A stretch of DNA of 64,000 bases from Chlorophyllum brunneum. Lineage: Eukaryota > Basidiomycota > Agaricomycetes > Agaricales > Agaricaceae. Shown here piece by piece: positions 34,223-46,039 of this stretch. The notes beneath the pieces were generated by a model. That model worked only from the letters and a program-made list of their open reading frames with translations. It did no database searches and was not told the origin of the DNA. The DNA lies in contig OY756145.1 of NCBI GenBank assembly GCA_963576785.1, positions 2,232,001-2,296,000 of the forward strand. The letters are read 5' to 3'. The position numbers and the translations under genes were made by a program. Every line of letters starts with the position of its first letter. The stretch's first letter is position 1.

Positions 34223-37200
34223 CTACATAGTCCCGATGGCATTCCTCCCTGCATCAGCATCGCTGCCGGTCTCCATTTCCGACAGAGCAAGTCTATTTAC
34301 AACTCATTAGCGATCCAGCCAGGAAAGCTAACCAAAAAACTTGCCTGTAGGCATCGCAGCAATCCCTCCTCACGTTCGCGCTTTTCCATCGCTGTCTCCT
34401 TGAAGATGGAGCCTGCATCTCCGTATCAAGCTCTAAGTAACATCGTTCAGGATCTGAAATCTAGAGCTAGGGCTTTCGGTGCTCACCCCGATCCTCTCCC
34501 AGCAATTTGAGGCGATCAATGGGAAGGTATTGCCTTGACGAGTGGGTTGATCAGGCGAAATTTAAAAAGAAAGCAGTATTTAACGTACCAGGATTGGTTC
34601 TTGTCAAAGAATCGGAGGATGTGAAGTTTCATCTTGCGTTTTTCTCGTGCTTCTCGGCAGCCTTGCAAGATATTCCTTGGTACATCGGGATCATCCTCTT
34701 CGAAAATAACTGCTGGCCACCATGGATAGGAGTCTGGGGCGTTTGATAAGGTCAGTAATAATACAATTGCTGCGTAAATAACACATACCTGCTTTTGCCC
34801 ATACTGTGCAAACCGAATCATTTAACTGTCAATGGCAAAAACACACGACTAAAAGACAACGACGTACCGAGCGTCCCACCCTCAAGCATCTCTCTATCTC
34901 CCAGTAAGACACTCGCCAAATCATCCCCACCACTTTTCCTCGACATCAACATTGCCGGTGTCACAGCAGTACTCTTTCTTCTTCTCCTTCTTCTCCTTGA
35001 TTGTTTGGGCTTGCCAGATTCGTCCGTAAGTTCACTCCCAAATTCACTCAACGAACTTAATTCCGAATCCACACCCGTGCCTCTAAGAGGTTTGCTTGGC
35101 ATTTCCCCAGTGGCTACCGGCGGTCCTGTGGATGCTGAGGCGGAGGTAGAGGCGCTCTCCACTGTAGCGGCTATCAACGAGTCCCGACGTAGTATTTCCT
35201 GTCGCCTTTCTTCCCTTCGTTTGAGATTCTTGGCACGACGTATGGCGGGCGTATCTAGCTCCTCGATGATGATTGTACCGTTAGCACCTTCTACGATTTT
35301 CCGAGCTTCGAGTACCGATAAATCAAGTGGTGGTGGGTATCTCGCAGAAGATACGGGCGCAGATGCAGGAGGCGAAAGTGTAATGCTAGCGGGCTTATCG
35401 ACCAAAATGCTCAGACCAGCTTCTGGTAGTGTTGGCGTTTCCGGGGGTGCCTTAATTTCTGGTGCTGGCGGCAGAGATTGACTAGAGTCGGGATAGGGAG
35501 CGGTGGATCTCGTCGAAGCAGAGGAAAGTGGGGGTCCTACGTTGCTGAATTCTGGTAGAGGCGGCGTCTGGAGGGTTTGATTCTCTGATGCTGGCGTACT
35601 GACAACCGAAAGTCTTGATGGTGCTTGTTCTAAAAATTGAATCAAATTAGGCATGTTATCACCTTCAAAAGTACTCATTCTGTACCTGTTTTCGCCCGCT
35701 TCTTCGGTGGTGGTTGCGTAGACCGATCCACAGGTGGCAACCTTCCTCCACGCTTGTGATCAGGAGGTAGTATCCATCCAGCATCAAACATCTTGAACGA
35801 ATCTCTATTATCCACATCAGAGACCACGGGCGGAACCTCCGATCGTCCGGGTAGCGTAAGAGAAGGTCGTTTCCTCCGAGGTGGCCGGTCTGCTCTTGGA
35901 GATGTGGGACTCATTTCCGCAGGCGTCTCCACCATTGCACTCTCATCCATGATAGCTGGACCAGTGTTCACGGTAACCTCCTTTAGCCTTCGCATCCGGA
36001 ATCCAGGGGAATCATCCAAGAACGCCTCAAGCCCGTGGGGGAATGGGGGATGAAGGTGTGGTAGTGGTACTGGTGGCGGCGGTGGCGGCTCTGGGCTCGC
36101 TATCCGTGGTTGAACAACGTCTTGTGAGGGGATAGGAATATGATGATGATGACCTCCGTTCAACAAAGTCAAAGCTTCAATGGCAGCAGCAACTGCAGCC
36201 GTTTTCTTCGCCTTGGCTCGCTCATACTCGGCTTTACGATCGCGCTTAGGTTTCTTGGTTTTGGGCGGTGGAGGTGGCGGAGGTGTGGGTGGGGGTTTGT
36301 GCGCGGCAAGTTCGTAGCGGAGGAGGGATTGAAGGGGTTCTTCTTGAAGGTCGATGGTAAGATCGGGTTTGATAGCAACGGTGGAGGTCAGGAGCTCAAG
36401 AATATCCATTGGCGGTTCTAAGTCGCCAATGGTGATGGGTAGTTGTGAGGACTCAGTTGGTGAAATAACTTCGTCGATCTCCATTGTGTGTTGATGTTCA
36501 GTAATCTTAGCATCGGCTGCGGCTTCTGATTTTACCTTGGGGTGGACGTAACCATTGATATCATTGGACGGTCCTTCAGAAACGACGGCGCGTTCTTTGT
36601 CAAGTGCAGCGTACAAGGGAGGAGCGTTCTTCTTCAGCCGGGATGCGGCTCTGTAGATAGCCGAGTCGGATTTGTTGTACAGCAAAGCATTGTCTATGAC
36701 GAGGTCCACATCGTCCTAGCTCAAGTCAGCCGACCGTCATATGAAGCCCAGTAAGACGCACTTTGAATGCCTGAACATCCCAATACTCATGCCTATCCAA
36801 ATTTGCCTCAATCATACTCCAGCACATCGGCTTTGTGACGATGTCATAATAGTCGGGAACAAGGTGTTTCGAAACTGGGCTTTTGAAAAAATCCTGCTTG
36901 TCAAGCCTGAAACCAATAGATCAGGACAACGTTTAGATCAAAACAATACCTCGAGAACTCACGAGACGATACGATCCAGGATGTGTCTCATAGCATCTTC
37001 ATGAGAGAAGAACGCTTTAGCAACGACATCGTAAACAATTTCCGCCTGCCTATACTTCCTGGATTCTCGCTTCCGACAAAGCTCAGTTAGGGCGTGTAAT
37101 GCAAGAAGATCATCGCGCAGTCGTCTTAGTTGCTATTTTCGAGTCAGATGCTCGTTCAACCCGACCTTTACAGTCTAAAAGACGTACCTCTAATTTCATT

Positions 37201-38861
37201 AGCTTCTCCTGTTCAGATCGCGCCCTTACACCTGCCGTGGCTGTCCATGGTTCGAGGTGTAACCGTTTAAGTAGGGGTGCCCCACGTCGTGCCTCCCGCT
37301 TCAAGCTCCAGTACCTACATAGCGTGTTTACGAATTCGAGCTTTTTGCGGAGAGTGACTTTTGCGATGTATGATACAATTCGATTGACTATGAGGGCGGG
37401 GACGAGCGGGGGTCCTGTGTGATACGTCTTGGCATAGGCGCGAGCAGATTTGTTTGAGGTAGGGTTAAATTCTTCGTTGGTTTCAGATTCTTCGGCGGCG
37501 AGCGCGGCTTCTCGGGTTTCTTGTTGTTCTTTCTAGACGACGATGAGAAAGGAGCCAAGCCCGGGTTAACTGTGCCTTCACGTACAGAGAGATGACGTTC
37601 GCAATAACAAGTCAGTGTAGGTGGCTCTGAACCTTGAGTGCTCTTCATCGACGATAAGAATTTTTCCTTGCGAGCACAGGTCGCGTGGAAAGCAAGGAAG
37701 CAGGATGTTTTCGCACACTGAATGCAGGCACCTTCCCGTATATCACACACACTACATTTCTTGGTACTAATGAATTCAAGGTGGTACACTCGAAGAGGGA
37801 GAGACGCTCACTAGTTTCCACCGCTGCTTTGAAATCCTCTCCACTCCCGATACAGGCTCCATGAACACCTCGTTCACGACACGCGTCTCTGGGACCCAGA
37901 TCGCACATAGTAGGTGCACCCAGTCGCCATTTGTCGTTTGTTTGAACGCACCACCTTCATTTGGACATAAGATACATTGCTGGAGACAGGTTAGGTCTAT
38001 TCAATTGTGAGAGGGTTAAACGCACCACAGGATTCTCTGGAGAGACAGTACATTTCCGGCACAACCACTGGCCTTCCGGGATATATGGTACACCGTAACA
38101 GTCTGTGTCAGATGAACTCAGTGGTCGACATCATGGAATACACGACATGCTCTCCAACTCACCCTGGTGGACTGCCAAATTACAACCATCACAGAATACG
38201 ATCGCATTGCTGTTTTCTCCCTCGGAATCATCACATATGGCACAAGTAGAGTCTTCGGATGGTAGTGCAAGGTCGGGTTTCGGAATATTCTTTGTCTGTG
38301 CGGCGTCGTCTCAACCGTGTGCATAATAAAAGGGGATCAGGACTCACCAGGTCGAACCATTCCTTCTCCAGTCGATCCATGATAATCTCGAAAAGTTCAC
38401 ATGAAACCTTGTCCAGCTGCTCTTTCCGACGCTCTGCATTGATTGCATCTAACCATTCCTGATCTACGTCATCCAGGCAGTTAGCGATAGTGCGTCATAA
38501 ACCGAGGTTGGCACCCTGGCGACTGACCCTGTTCATCCATATCATATTCGACTTGTCGTGCTAGGTCGCTCTCCAAAGGCTCTAATATTGCGTCAGAGGA
38601 CACAAGCAGGGGGGTGACGAGTTCTGAACTCACCTATGTGCCGGATGTAATGCTCGGGTCTCACGAAGTCAGAGAAGTCATTGTCTGGGCTATCATCAGT
38701 ATCATGCGAAACAGGATTTTTCCTCGATACCCACAGCCATATGAGCGGGCTTGCAAATCGTGTACACCACCAGGCTGTGTTGAGTCGTCGTCCTCGATCC
38801 TCTCGAAAACGACTTTGGGGAGGGCAAGGATAGACGGAGAAGGCCGGCCGGTGCGGCCCAT
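34223..38861 (-). CDS. nto1: BRPF-type NTO1: EPL, PHD-zinc knuckle-PHD, bromodomain, PWWP
   Basis: Eighteen exons: 38861-38768, 38684-38634, 38581-38528, 38463-38348, 38295-38163, 38102-38026, 37979-37812, 37759-37586, 37532-37188, 37132-36963, 36906-36762, 36715-35686, 35629-34868, 34803-34789, 34733-34589, 34533-34487, 34432-34345, 34292-34223; 1,227 aa, in phase. Order: an enhancer-of-polycomb-like stretch ([25 protein letters not shown]); PHD1 (CAICDDSEG, then CNLAVHQDCYGV); a zinc knuckle ([12 protein letters not shown]); PHD2 ([20 protein letters not shown]); a bromodomain ([22 protein letters not shown], then NALLYN); a long Ser/Pro-rich linker; and a C-terminal PWWP ([16 protein letters not shown]). 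NTO1/BRPF scaffolds a MYST acetyltransferase for histone H3 and reads modified H3 tails. The last intron (34344-34293) has a GC donor. Exon 14 is 15 nt. Confidence 0.92.
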
Positions 38862-39095
38862 GGCAAGAATGGTCTATTTCCGTGTCCCAGCAAGCTTTAA
38901 AACACAGAAATAATGGCAGAGCGAGGAAGAAATGGGTACTTGCCAATGTCACTGTTGACCAACATTGCCTACAACTCCGTACCCACCAGCCTGTGACCGG
39001 GTAACGCGCAGTCTGTGACACACGTGAACTATACAATTATTTCGCGACGCGACATTGACACAAATCCTACACAAGGGACCAATCTCACCTACAGC
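38862..39095. promoter_or_regulatory. Promoter interval of nto1
   Basis: This 234-bp gap lies between the nto1 ATG (38861, minus) and the stop of the upstream RBR gene (39096, minus). It should hold the nto1 promoter. I see no recognisable site. Confidence 0.35.
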
Positions 39096-42000
39096 CTACA
39101 TAATGGTGCACCAACCTTTATTCTCCTCGGCTTCGCGTCGACGAGCCGCTTCTTCTCTTTCTCTAACCTGCCTTTGCAGTGCTTGTTCCCTAGCTTCCTG
39201 GTTCCGGAGCGCCATAAGTGCCCGCCGTCGTTCAGCCTCCCTCTGTACCCGTTGCCTGTCTGCCTCTTCCGCTTGCTGGCGATACTGCTGCCAATCCCTC
39301 AATGCTTCCCGTCTCCTCCGTTCTGCCTCTTCTACCAAAGGATTCCGCACCAGATTACGCACCCCAGGTAGCACTCGTTCAGGAGCAGGAGGTGGAATCG
39401 CGTGGGGAAGTTGAACGAAACCCACATTCCGAACGGGAGCCGCAGGCTGGACCCGGTTGGCACGCTCCGCTTCAATACGACGAAACGCCGCTATTTGCTC
39501 TGCAGCAGCGGCAGGACCGCCAACAATATCCACAATGTCTGGAACAAGATTCTGCTGGGGTTGCACCACAGCGGGCCATCCTGGATTGACCCTCGCTTCT
39601 GGTTCATTGTAAATGCCACCATGTGCCTGAGCCATATGATCATAGATTTGACCCTGGTCGAAAACACCTAGACAGATCCAACAAAAGTGTGTCCCGCACT
39701 GACAGGTCATATGATTGCATCCTTCCGTTTTCTCAACCCATGCTCGACAGGAAGGGCACCTCTTGACACGATTCTCAGTCGCCCATGCCTCCAACAACCG
39801 CTCCTGCTCTCCGGGGTCCTTGTGAATTCGTCCTTCCGCGCAAGTCATCCCAGCGTGACCCTCATTAAAACATGCCGTGCATACCTCGGAGAAGCACGAG
39901 GGGCATTGGAGTTCATGAGGCAAATTAGCGGCACGGTATACTTGGGAGCAGTCCGGCGTATTGCAGTACTTGAACGTCTCGGGGTTTTTGTCAATATACG
40001 AGCTGAAAGCAGCTTCCATCAACTGCTCGAATCGCTGAGGAGGCAAAAACTTCCTAATGAGGGGTAACGAGAGCGCTACGTTACAAGTGGCATCATTGCC
40101 CATGCATTTTAGCGGGAAGGTGTGATTGTCGAGAGTTGAAAGGATATAATGGCGAAGGCAAGAGGAGCAGTAGATATGCAGGCAACCAATCTCGATCGGC
40201 TGTGAGACTGTGTCATAGCAGATCGGGCATAGTGTATCATCCGAGGCCTTAGTCGATGTCATACTACGATCCATAAATGTGTCCATGAGCTGCCTCAGGT
40301 GATGCCTGGCTTCCTCGAGATCTGCTCCGCGAAGTACAATCTTCGCAGCCCCAACATCAAGAGTCACGTTCTCTTCTCCAAGTAACCCTCTCATCTTTGC
40401 TAAACCCTCCCGAATGAAGAATCCAAGTGCGCGGCGTTGAAGTGGTATAGTCCACTGCTCTGCTGAGATACGTTCAACTTCTTCTTTGATACGAGTTTTG
40501 GCAACTTCTACCGCTTCTGCTCGGCCAAAAACCGCAAGGCAGTTATGCTTCCAGTCGCTGCGAATATAAGCCCCGGTGCTATGGTACAGATCGTCAAAAA
40601 ATTCTTGACCCTTAGCGTTCTTGAAAGTTGGATGCCAATAAATGGCATCAAGCTTCTGGCCCGTGGCCATACTTTCGATACGGACCTTTAAGGCCCCTAC
40701 GGCCTTCTTGTCACGCCCATACAACGTAATGATAACTTTCCTTCCACCAACTCGGTCGACCGTCCTCGTTTGGAGAGTGGCCTCTTTGTCTTTCCTACCA
40801 CACAATTCAGTCCACTGGGCCTTCTGCGCATTGTACTGGTTTTCATCCACGGTGAGGACGAAACGATAAGGGTCGGATAGAAAGAGTCGCAGAGGCGGGA
40901 AACCAAACCTCAGGGTCCTACCCGTAAGACTGTCATGAGCCGATTTCGCACTCTCCCAAGAACCAAAGACGGCTTTGGCAGACACGGAGTTGGGCCTTGG
41001 GGAATTCTCGAGGGCGAACGTTTGTAGTGTGGAATTGGGTAAACTACGGAGATGAGTGTTGAGCGCATTGAAAACTTCATCTGATGTGTATGAGGAAGTA
41101 TCGTGATAAAGTTCGACGGCCGGAGTGCCAGAGAAAGTCCTGACATCTGCTACCGTGGTCCCCGCCGGTATCTTCGAAATTTTCACAGTAAAGGTGGGAG
41201 GTGTGTAGTCGTAGTCATCGTCAAAAAAACCATACCCCGCTTGTTCCTGGTGGTACTCCGCTTTAACCCGCTGTCCGTTTAGGAGTAGTCCATTGAGGTT
41301 TCTCGCTTTTTCAGGTATCTCCCAAGTCTCGAGGTTCGGGTATCGAACAATCATGGCAAGGAACGGTGGACGCCAGGAGATAGAAAGATGATATGAGTTC
41401 CGGTTTGAAGAACCCATTGTACGGCCTGCGGAGGTTCGCTCACAGACGACGAACTCGAGGTTCTTGTCCCGGAACTCTATCCCGTCCAATCCAAGAGCAA
41501 TAACATCAACATCTGCTCCCTTCCCGAGAACTGTAGCCTGTCGGTGACCATCTACATTCTCCGTTCTCAGTATCGCAAGGTCCTCCCTGTCAACTCCTTG
41601 CTGAGTAAAAAGGTCAATGATTTCTGATCTCCGCGCATTCAGAGGAAGGTTCTTGATGAGGATTTGAGACGCTTCAAAGCCGCAAATGACGTGCTGGATT
41701 GTCAGACCAGCTTCGAATTTGACGAAAGAGCTGAGGACGACTTTTTGAATTGTGACGGCTGCCTCTTTGGCCCAATCCTCTTCTTGCTTGCGGCGCTGAG
41801 CCGCTTTCTCCCTCTCTTTCGCCTCTTCCCTCTCCCTGGCCAACTGCAGTTGCCTCTCCCGCTGGGCGGCAGCTGCACTTTCCTTGGCCAAGCGGGCACT
41901 GGCTTCCTCCTCCCTACGAATGACTTGTGCTGGTTCGACAGCAGAAGAAACAACTGGGTGTTTCCCTTTGCCTTTTGCCTGAGGCTTCTTTCCTGTTTGG

Positions 42001-42619
42001 GCTGAAGGAGAACTGATATTCAAATATTGGGTAGTCTTCGGCTTATCCGAATTCATGTTTCCAAGTTCCCCACCACCTGCACTAGTGGAGGGTACAGAAT
42101 TGGCGGAGGGTGATGCAATCTATAGCAATGCGTCGTTCACCATGAGTTCGGGATGTGCAGCTAGAAAAGGAGCACAGTACCTCAATCGCATGCTGAAAAC
42201 GGCACCTAACTCCCCACCTACAACTTCCCGATTGCCACAGGCGGCAGGGCTGATTAACTCTCCCAACAGCCTTTACCGTAGAGTGGCCGGTTTGAGTAGT
42301 CACCTGAGAGGATGTTGAGGCGCTAAAGAGCTGTGTTTGGCGCTGGCGATCCAGGATGATTATAAAGACATACTGTGCGGCTGGCAGCCTATTGGGGGGC
42401 GGGACCTGTTCATCGACTGCAACACTGTCTCGAATAGCCGGAGTCTTCAGGCCCGGCAACGTCAGTCGATAGACGACATAAATTTAGAGCAATGTATGTG
42501 CACACCTGTTTGGAATTGACATCATGAAAGAACTTGCATTCATCTCCATATCGACACTTTCCTTTGCGGAAGTATTTGCAAACTTCCTGTACCTCGTTCT
42601 GTGAGGTTCCATGAACCAT
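39096..42619 (-). CDS. RBR (RING-IBR-RING) E3 ubiquitin ligase with CCCH fingers and C-terminal CaaX box
   Basis: Exons 42619-42506, 42444-42181 and 42119-39096 give about 1,133 aa; exon 2 may hide a further small in-frame intron. Two CCCH fingers open the protein (CKYFRKGKCRYGDECKFFH and CRLWQSGSCRWGVRCRFQH). A charged coiled coil and an RRM-like block (SQILIKNLPLNARRSEIIDLF) come next, with several more structured segments. From about residue 750: RING1 (CPICYDTV, then HIYCSSC), IBR (YCNTPDCSQVYR, then CPSCFSEVCTAC) and RING2 (CPSCRAWVEKTEGCNHMTC). The Cys of EGCNHM is the expected thioester nucleophile. RBR ligases transfer ubiquitin through this Cys. The tail is a long Arg/Glu coiled coil ending KGWCTIM at the stop, a CaaX prenylation motif. 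The start at 42619 was chosen because it precedes finger 1 directly. Confidence 0.88.
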
Positions 42620-43136
42620 GGTTGTAGGACAAGCTGTAACAACCACGGCCGGAGGTGGCCGAGTTCCTGCCTTCTTAACAGCATGGTAAGCTCGTGTAAT
42701 AAGACGCCGAATCACTGAATCAGCAACTCACAGATGCTCTTGGTTAGGCTCCAATGAGGGGTCGAGAAATTGGACCCCGACGGTGCGAAGTAACAGAACA
42801 ACGATGTCAGGCTGATACTTGTCAGTGGTCGCAGAACTCGAAAGGAAAAACAGGTTGGTCCCAGCCCGAGCTGCTTTTGGTGCTGCTTTACGTCTCAGGT
42901 GCGTGGCGCAGCCCATTGAGTGGGGCATGACGCTCAGTGGAACAACCGTTTCTTGGGGAGACCTCAAATTCCCGGGGCTTGAGGGTGAAAGAAGCAGAAA
43001 ACCAAACAAACTTTGTTTTGTATGGTAGGCTAGATCAGGAACACCGTACTCATGTTGAGTTTGCTCCTTCTCCAGCACTCCGCCATTCACCACACCCCCT
43101 GGATGCGGTGTCGTAAAGGGAATGATTATAGAGCAT
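42620..43136. other. Intergenic region upstream of the RBR gene
   Basis: This 517-bp stretch lies between the RBR start and the stop of the next minus-strand gene. A 161-codon minus frame (43213-42728) overlaps the end of that gene in another phase and has no motif. Nothing else is visible. Confidence 0.4.
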
Positions 43137-44478
43137 TCATAACTCATCTGGTACTCTAAACGGAGTCTCCTTCGCAGAACTGTCCTCAACGGAAACCTTC
43201 TGCACCTCTCCATTATTCCCGCTCTCGCTCTTCTTCCTTGCCGGAGGCCCGCCCATCATTCCAGGGTATCCATTAATGTCATGATAATCGGCACCGTGCC
43301 CCTCCTTGATCACCTTCTCAAAGTCAATGAAATCCGTAAATCCACCATGCGCAAGGGCAAGGCGTTGTGCCTCTTGCTTCCTCTCGATCTCAAGTTCCTT
43401 CTCATCTGGTACAAATTCCTCTGCCATTGCTTTCTCGTTGGCCGTTTTCAAATCCGCGGTTTTGTCAATTATAGAGTCAAAAAATCTCGATAGGGAATCC
43501 ATCTTGTTAATTCCTGCGACCCTAATTGAGTGGAATAACAGGCTGCGGCGTGCTGTGTTCGTACCTTCATATCTGAAAGGTTTCGTTGAACCTGCTGGAT
43601 AGATGAGTACCTTCGCTTCTTTCTTTTCCCCTGCCTCCATTCCAAGTTTGACGGAAGATCTGCCTTTACGATCCCGGTGGGAGGCCAATTCGAGTGTATC
43701 ACGATATTTATTTGCGAGCACTTTCCACAGCTGCGGAATTTTTTTCTCCTTGGTTAAGAGCAGGATAGCGTCTTTATCCTTGGTCTATACTCAAGTGTCA
43801 ATTGTGTCCAGTTCCTGAGCACCATTGCGACAGGTGCTGACCTTCTCTACCCAAGGTGGTATATCATCTACTTTGTAGTGCTTGGTCACGTAATTGGGTA
43901 TTCTCCGTGAAGCCCAATAGTAATACGAGCTTGCACTCCTCTCGTTTGAGTCCTCGAAAGTCAACGAAGGCTCTGTTTTACCGCGAGGGAATAACTGAAT
44001 TTTATATCTAGCGTTAGGTCTTCGTGGCGGAAGAGCGGGAAGGATGGAAGTACCCTGATGGTTGGAAGTTTTTCCACACCCTGCTCCTTGCACACATGTT
44101 TGTTCTCCTCATCATCGCAATCCACCGCGTACACTGGAACAGATGGATGTAGCCCCAAGGCTGCTTTCTCGTAATCCGACACCATGTGCTGGGAATCCTG
44201 GTTGGTGGTAAATAACGGTCACAACATACTAAAAGACCCGAATTCACTGAATTTGAGGACGACACGAAAGCGAACATACTCGTTTGCTTCGAGCCAACCG
44301 ATATCAACACTGGCCCTCTACACGATGAAAGTGAACCGCCACTCACGTTTGGCTCTAACGCGCTTTTGAATGAGTTAGGACCCAACATCTTCACAAGTGA
44401 ATCTTCGGCGAATAACGTGTGTGCTGACACCAGTGAGGGTGCCAGCATAACACAAAGGGGAAAAAGTTGGGAGAGCAT
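43137..44478 (-). CDS. ER thioredoxin/PDI-like protein with both active-site cysteines lost
   Basis: Six exons: 44478-44347, 44286-44248, 44197-44054, 43994-43842, 43784-43565, 43513-43137; 354 aa, in phase. It has a signal peptide (MLSQLFPLCVMLAPSLVSA), then a thioredoxin fold aligned residue for residue with the neighbour at 44994-46039. Where the neighbour reads FVAPWCGHCQRMV, this one reads FVSSSNSDSQHMV, so the CxxC motif is gone. Framework residues are kept (VPVYAVDCDDEENK, LFPRGK, SRRIPNYVTK), and a second thioredoxin-like domain has KVLANKY and KVLIYPAGSTKPF. A C-terminal extension of about 90 residues precedes the terminal PDEL, a variant ER-retention signal. All five intron positions match the neighbour, so the pair arose by tandem duplication. 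It is probably a non-catalytic chaperone or holdase. Confidence 0.87.
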
Positions 44479-44993
44479 AAGAGTAGATGATGGTAGAAGA
44501 TAGTTCTAGCCATTTTATACCTCTTTCACACCGTAGTGTCGGGCACAGCTTGTTCGCTGATATAACCGAAAGACTGTAACAAGTATGAATGTGCATTGTT
44601 ACCGGAACAGTGAGTATAAAAATAGCCCAACAAATTGCAGCGAGATGATTGGTAACCCAAAATGATGGATGAGTTTAGTCCTAGCCTGAGCACTGAGTCC
44701 TCCAGCTCATCAAGATTTGTAGGGTCATGTAGGCTAGGAAGTCTAACACAATCCGTCCTCGGCAGTCAGTCGTCTCAAACAGCGGGCAAAACACGCCGAT
44801 CTGACAGAGGCATTAACCTACCAAAAGGTAAGGCTGTGGGTCGTTTCAGAGTAGCGCTGGTATCCACGTTCCTCACGCCCGAGAAAATCTTGAGGCATCG
44901 ACTAGGCAAGGAGTGATCGACCAGCCTAGTGGCCAGTCCAACTGCATGGAATAGGTGGATTGTTAAAACTACACAATGCCCGACAAAAATAAA
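44479..44993. other. Spacer between the tandem PDI genes
   Basis: This 515-bp stretch holds the promoter of the first PDI-like gene and the 3' end of the second. An 84-codon plus frame (44662-44916) is Ser-rich and unsupported. No repeat was seen. Confidence 0.4.
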
Positions 44994-46039
44994 TCATAGC
45001 TCATCCTCTGGTCGCTCAGAAGTCTTGATCTCCTCGCTGGGTATTTTTAAGTCTGCTGTACCATCAAGGATTGAGTTGAAGAATTTCATTAGAGGTTCAA
45101 GTTTGGTGGTGCCTATCCAATTCATCAGCCTTTTGCAGAAACTCCGGTATGTCAGATAGTAATACCTTCATATTTGATCGGCTTTGAAGAACCTGCAGGA
45201 TATACAAGAACCTTGGTCTTCTCGTCAAATCCAAGGGCTTTAATAGTCTTCCCATCCTCGTCACGATGGGCAGCCAGCTCGAGCTTTCCAGAATATTTGT
45301 TGGCGAGGACTTTCCACAGTAGGGGAACCTTCTTTTCTTTGGTAAGGAGAAGGAGAGTGGGTTTGTCCCCGGTCTGCAATGCTTCCGTAAGAAAAGGTAG
45401 TGACAATGAAGATGTTGACTGACCTTCTCTCCCCAGGACTCAATCTCGTCAACCCTCGAGAGTTTCGTTACGTGGTTAGGAACCCGCCGTGATGCCCAGT
45501 TAAAGAAAGCGGATGCTGTTCGATCCCCAGAGTCGTATGTCATCGGGGCGACTTTGTTTCCGCGAGGGAACAACTGAGAAAAGTGTGAGGGCCGAGGATC
45601 ATAATCCAGACCAACAAAGTATACCTTCACGGTAGGGAAGCCTTGCACTCGCTGTTCGGCACATAGAGGCTTGTTCTTTTCATCATCGCAATCGACAGCA
45701 TATGCAGGAATGAGAGGGTGTAGTTTGTCGGCAGCTTTGACATATTCCGGAACCATACGTTGACAGTGCTAAGCCGATACAAATGAGCCCGGCCGCAACA
45801 TCGTCGGAAAGTACTACTCACTCCACACCAAGGGGCCACGAAGGCGACCAAACTCGTTTGCTGTCGTATTATGAGGACCGATGTAATCTTCCACCAGCAC
45901 GTCCACTCACATTAACCTTCAGAGCTTTCTTAAATGATTTAGGATCTAACATCTTGACATTCGAGTTAGCAGGAAATATGGCACCCAACGCCAGCGAAGG
46001 CGTTAAAGCCAGTGCAAAGAGTTGTAACGACAGCTTCAT
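44994..46039 (-). CDS. ER protein disulfide isomerase-like protein with WCGHC active site
   Basis: Six exons: 46039-45911, 45860-45822, 45768-45625, 45573-45424, 45373-45166, 45112-44994; 262 aa, in phase. A signal peptide (MKLSLQLFALALTPSLALG) leads into one redox-active thioredoxin domain with APWCGHCQRMV; the second intron splits the motif between WCG and HC. A second, inactive thioredoxin-like domain follows (KVLANKYSGKLELAAHRDEDG, then VLVYPAGSSKPIKYEG). The protein ends RPEDEL, an ER-retention signal of the xDEL type. The size and single CxxC place it near the yeast Mpd1 / PDI-P5 group. It should form or isomerise disulfides in the ER lumen. A TGACGTGTC element lies about 95 bp upstream. 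Confidence 0.9.

Noticed and set aside
34795..36421. Long plus-strand frames (34795-35481, 35793-36053, 36140-36421)
   Set aside because: They are antisense to the Ser/Pro-rich linker exons of nto1, and they have no independent motif.
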